Shown here in pieces: positions 5,375-5,633 of a stretch of DNA of 5,633 bases. The stretch is from Candidatus Heimdallarchaeota archaeon (lineage in GTDB: Archaea; Asgardarchaeota; Heimdallarchaeia; JABLTI01). Both the position numbers and the translations under genes were made by a program. Within the stretch, counting starts at the first letter, position 1, and each line of letters begins with the position of its first letter. The notes beneath the pieces are model-generated. The model was not told the origin of the DNA. It saw only the letters and a program-made list of their open reading frames with translations, and searched no databases. Location: the NCBI GenBank assembly GCA_030667035.1, contig DAOUWQ010000123.1, positions 1 through 5,633 of the forward strand, in the 5' to 3' direction.

Positions 5375-5633
5375 TTGGATAAAAAAAGGAAAATTGTTGA
5401 GTCAGTTCCAAATTATAGCGAGGGAACTGATGGTAAAGTCGTTGAAGCAATTGTCGATGAAATTCGAAAAACACCAAAAACAAACATCATCGATATACAA
5501 TACGATTCTGATTACAATAGAGCAGTAATTACATTCGTTGGTGAGCCTGAAGCAGTATTACAAGCAAATATAGCTGCATCAAAGAAAGCTCTTGAACTAA
5601 TTGATATGACTAAACATAAAGGTCAACATCCAC
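5375..5633 (+). CDS. Glutamate formiminotransferase, N-terminal part (cut by window edge)
   Basis: Eighty-six residues are visible. The enzyme moves the formimino group from N-formimino-L-glutamate to tetrahydrofolate, the last step of one histidine degradation route, and feeds one-carbon units into folate. The start MDKKRKIVESVPNYSEG matches the family opening (IVECVPNFSEG). DSDYNRAVITFVGEPEAV (44-61) matches the D-x-D-x-N-R-x-V-x-T-x-x-G segment. LELIDMTKHKGQHP at the end leads into the family's G-x-HPR-x-GALD region, where H85 corresponds to the catalytic histidine (His82 in the pig FTCD enzyme). A TTG start is chosen from GAGGAG 6 nt upstream and the protein alignment. Whether a cyclodeaminase domain follows, as in eukaryotic FTCD, cannot be seen. 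No other histidine-degradation gene is in the window. Confidence 0.92.
   Translation, partial: MDKKRKIVESVPNYSEGTDGKVVEAIVDEIRKTPKTNIIDIQYDSDYNRAVITFVGEPEAVLQANIAASKKALELIDMTKHKGQHP

Overview
The window is AT-rich archaeal chromosome. Archaea-restricted or archaeal-type genes fill it: a KH/metallo-beta-lactamase/beta-CASP nuclease of the aCPSF1 (FttA) type, an LSm gene followed by ribosomal protein L37e, a UPF0200 P-loop kinase and a stand-alone MCT-1/PUA protein. BRE/TATA-like promoters and GGTGA/GGAG-type ribosome sites support this. A glutamate formiminotransferase, a secreted DUF4350/GIFT-like protein and the general codon style would fit an Asgard (Heimdall-like) lineage, but Thermoplasmata and others also carry some of these genes. 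The lineage is therefore an inference only.

Layout. 1-670 (-): 5' part of a gene for a secreted protein that runs off the left edge. 671-905: divergent promoter region. 906-1472 (+): UPF0200 kinase. 1473-1548: convergent junction with a T7 tract and a small inverted repeat. 1549-1704 (-) and 1738-2004 (-): rpl37e behind the LSm gene, one operon read leftward. 2005-2229: divergent promoter region. 2230-2715 (+): MCT-1/PUA protein. 2730-2962 (+): a small gene of unknown function that seems to be broken by a one-base frameshift. 2946-2981: strong inverted repeat at the convergent junction. 2989-4902 (-): aCPSF1. 4903-5374: about 470 bases without a convincing gene, with promoter-like elements at both ends and a T9-A-T5 tract. 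5375-5633 (+): N-terminal part of glutamate formiminotransferase, starting with TTG and cut by the right edge.

The middle genes share an RNA theme: Sm-like RNA chaperone, ribosomal protein, PUA RNA/ribosome-binding protein, and the nuclease that ends transcription in archaea. This is ordinary archaeal information-processing context. I see no CRISPR array, mobile element, tRNA or rRNA, and no convincing new defence or biosynthetic system. The items most worth a second look are the frameshifted small gene after the PUA gene, the hairpin at its 3' end, the changed metal-site motif in aCPSF1, and the long gap before the formiminotransferase.
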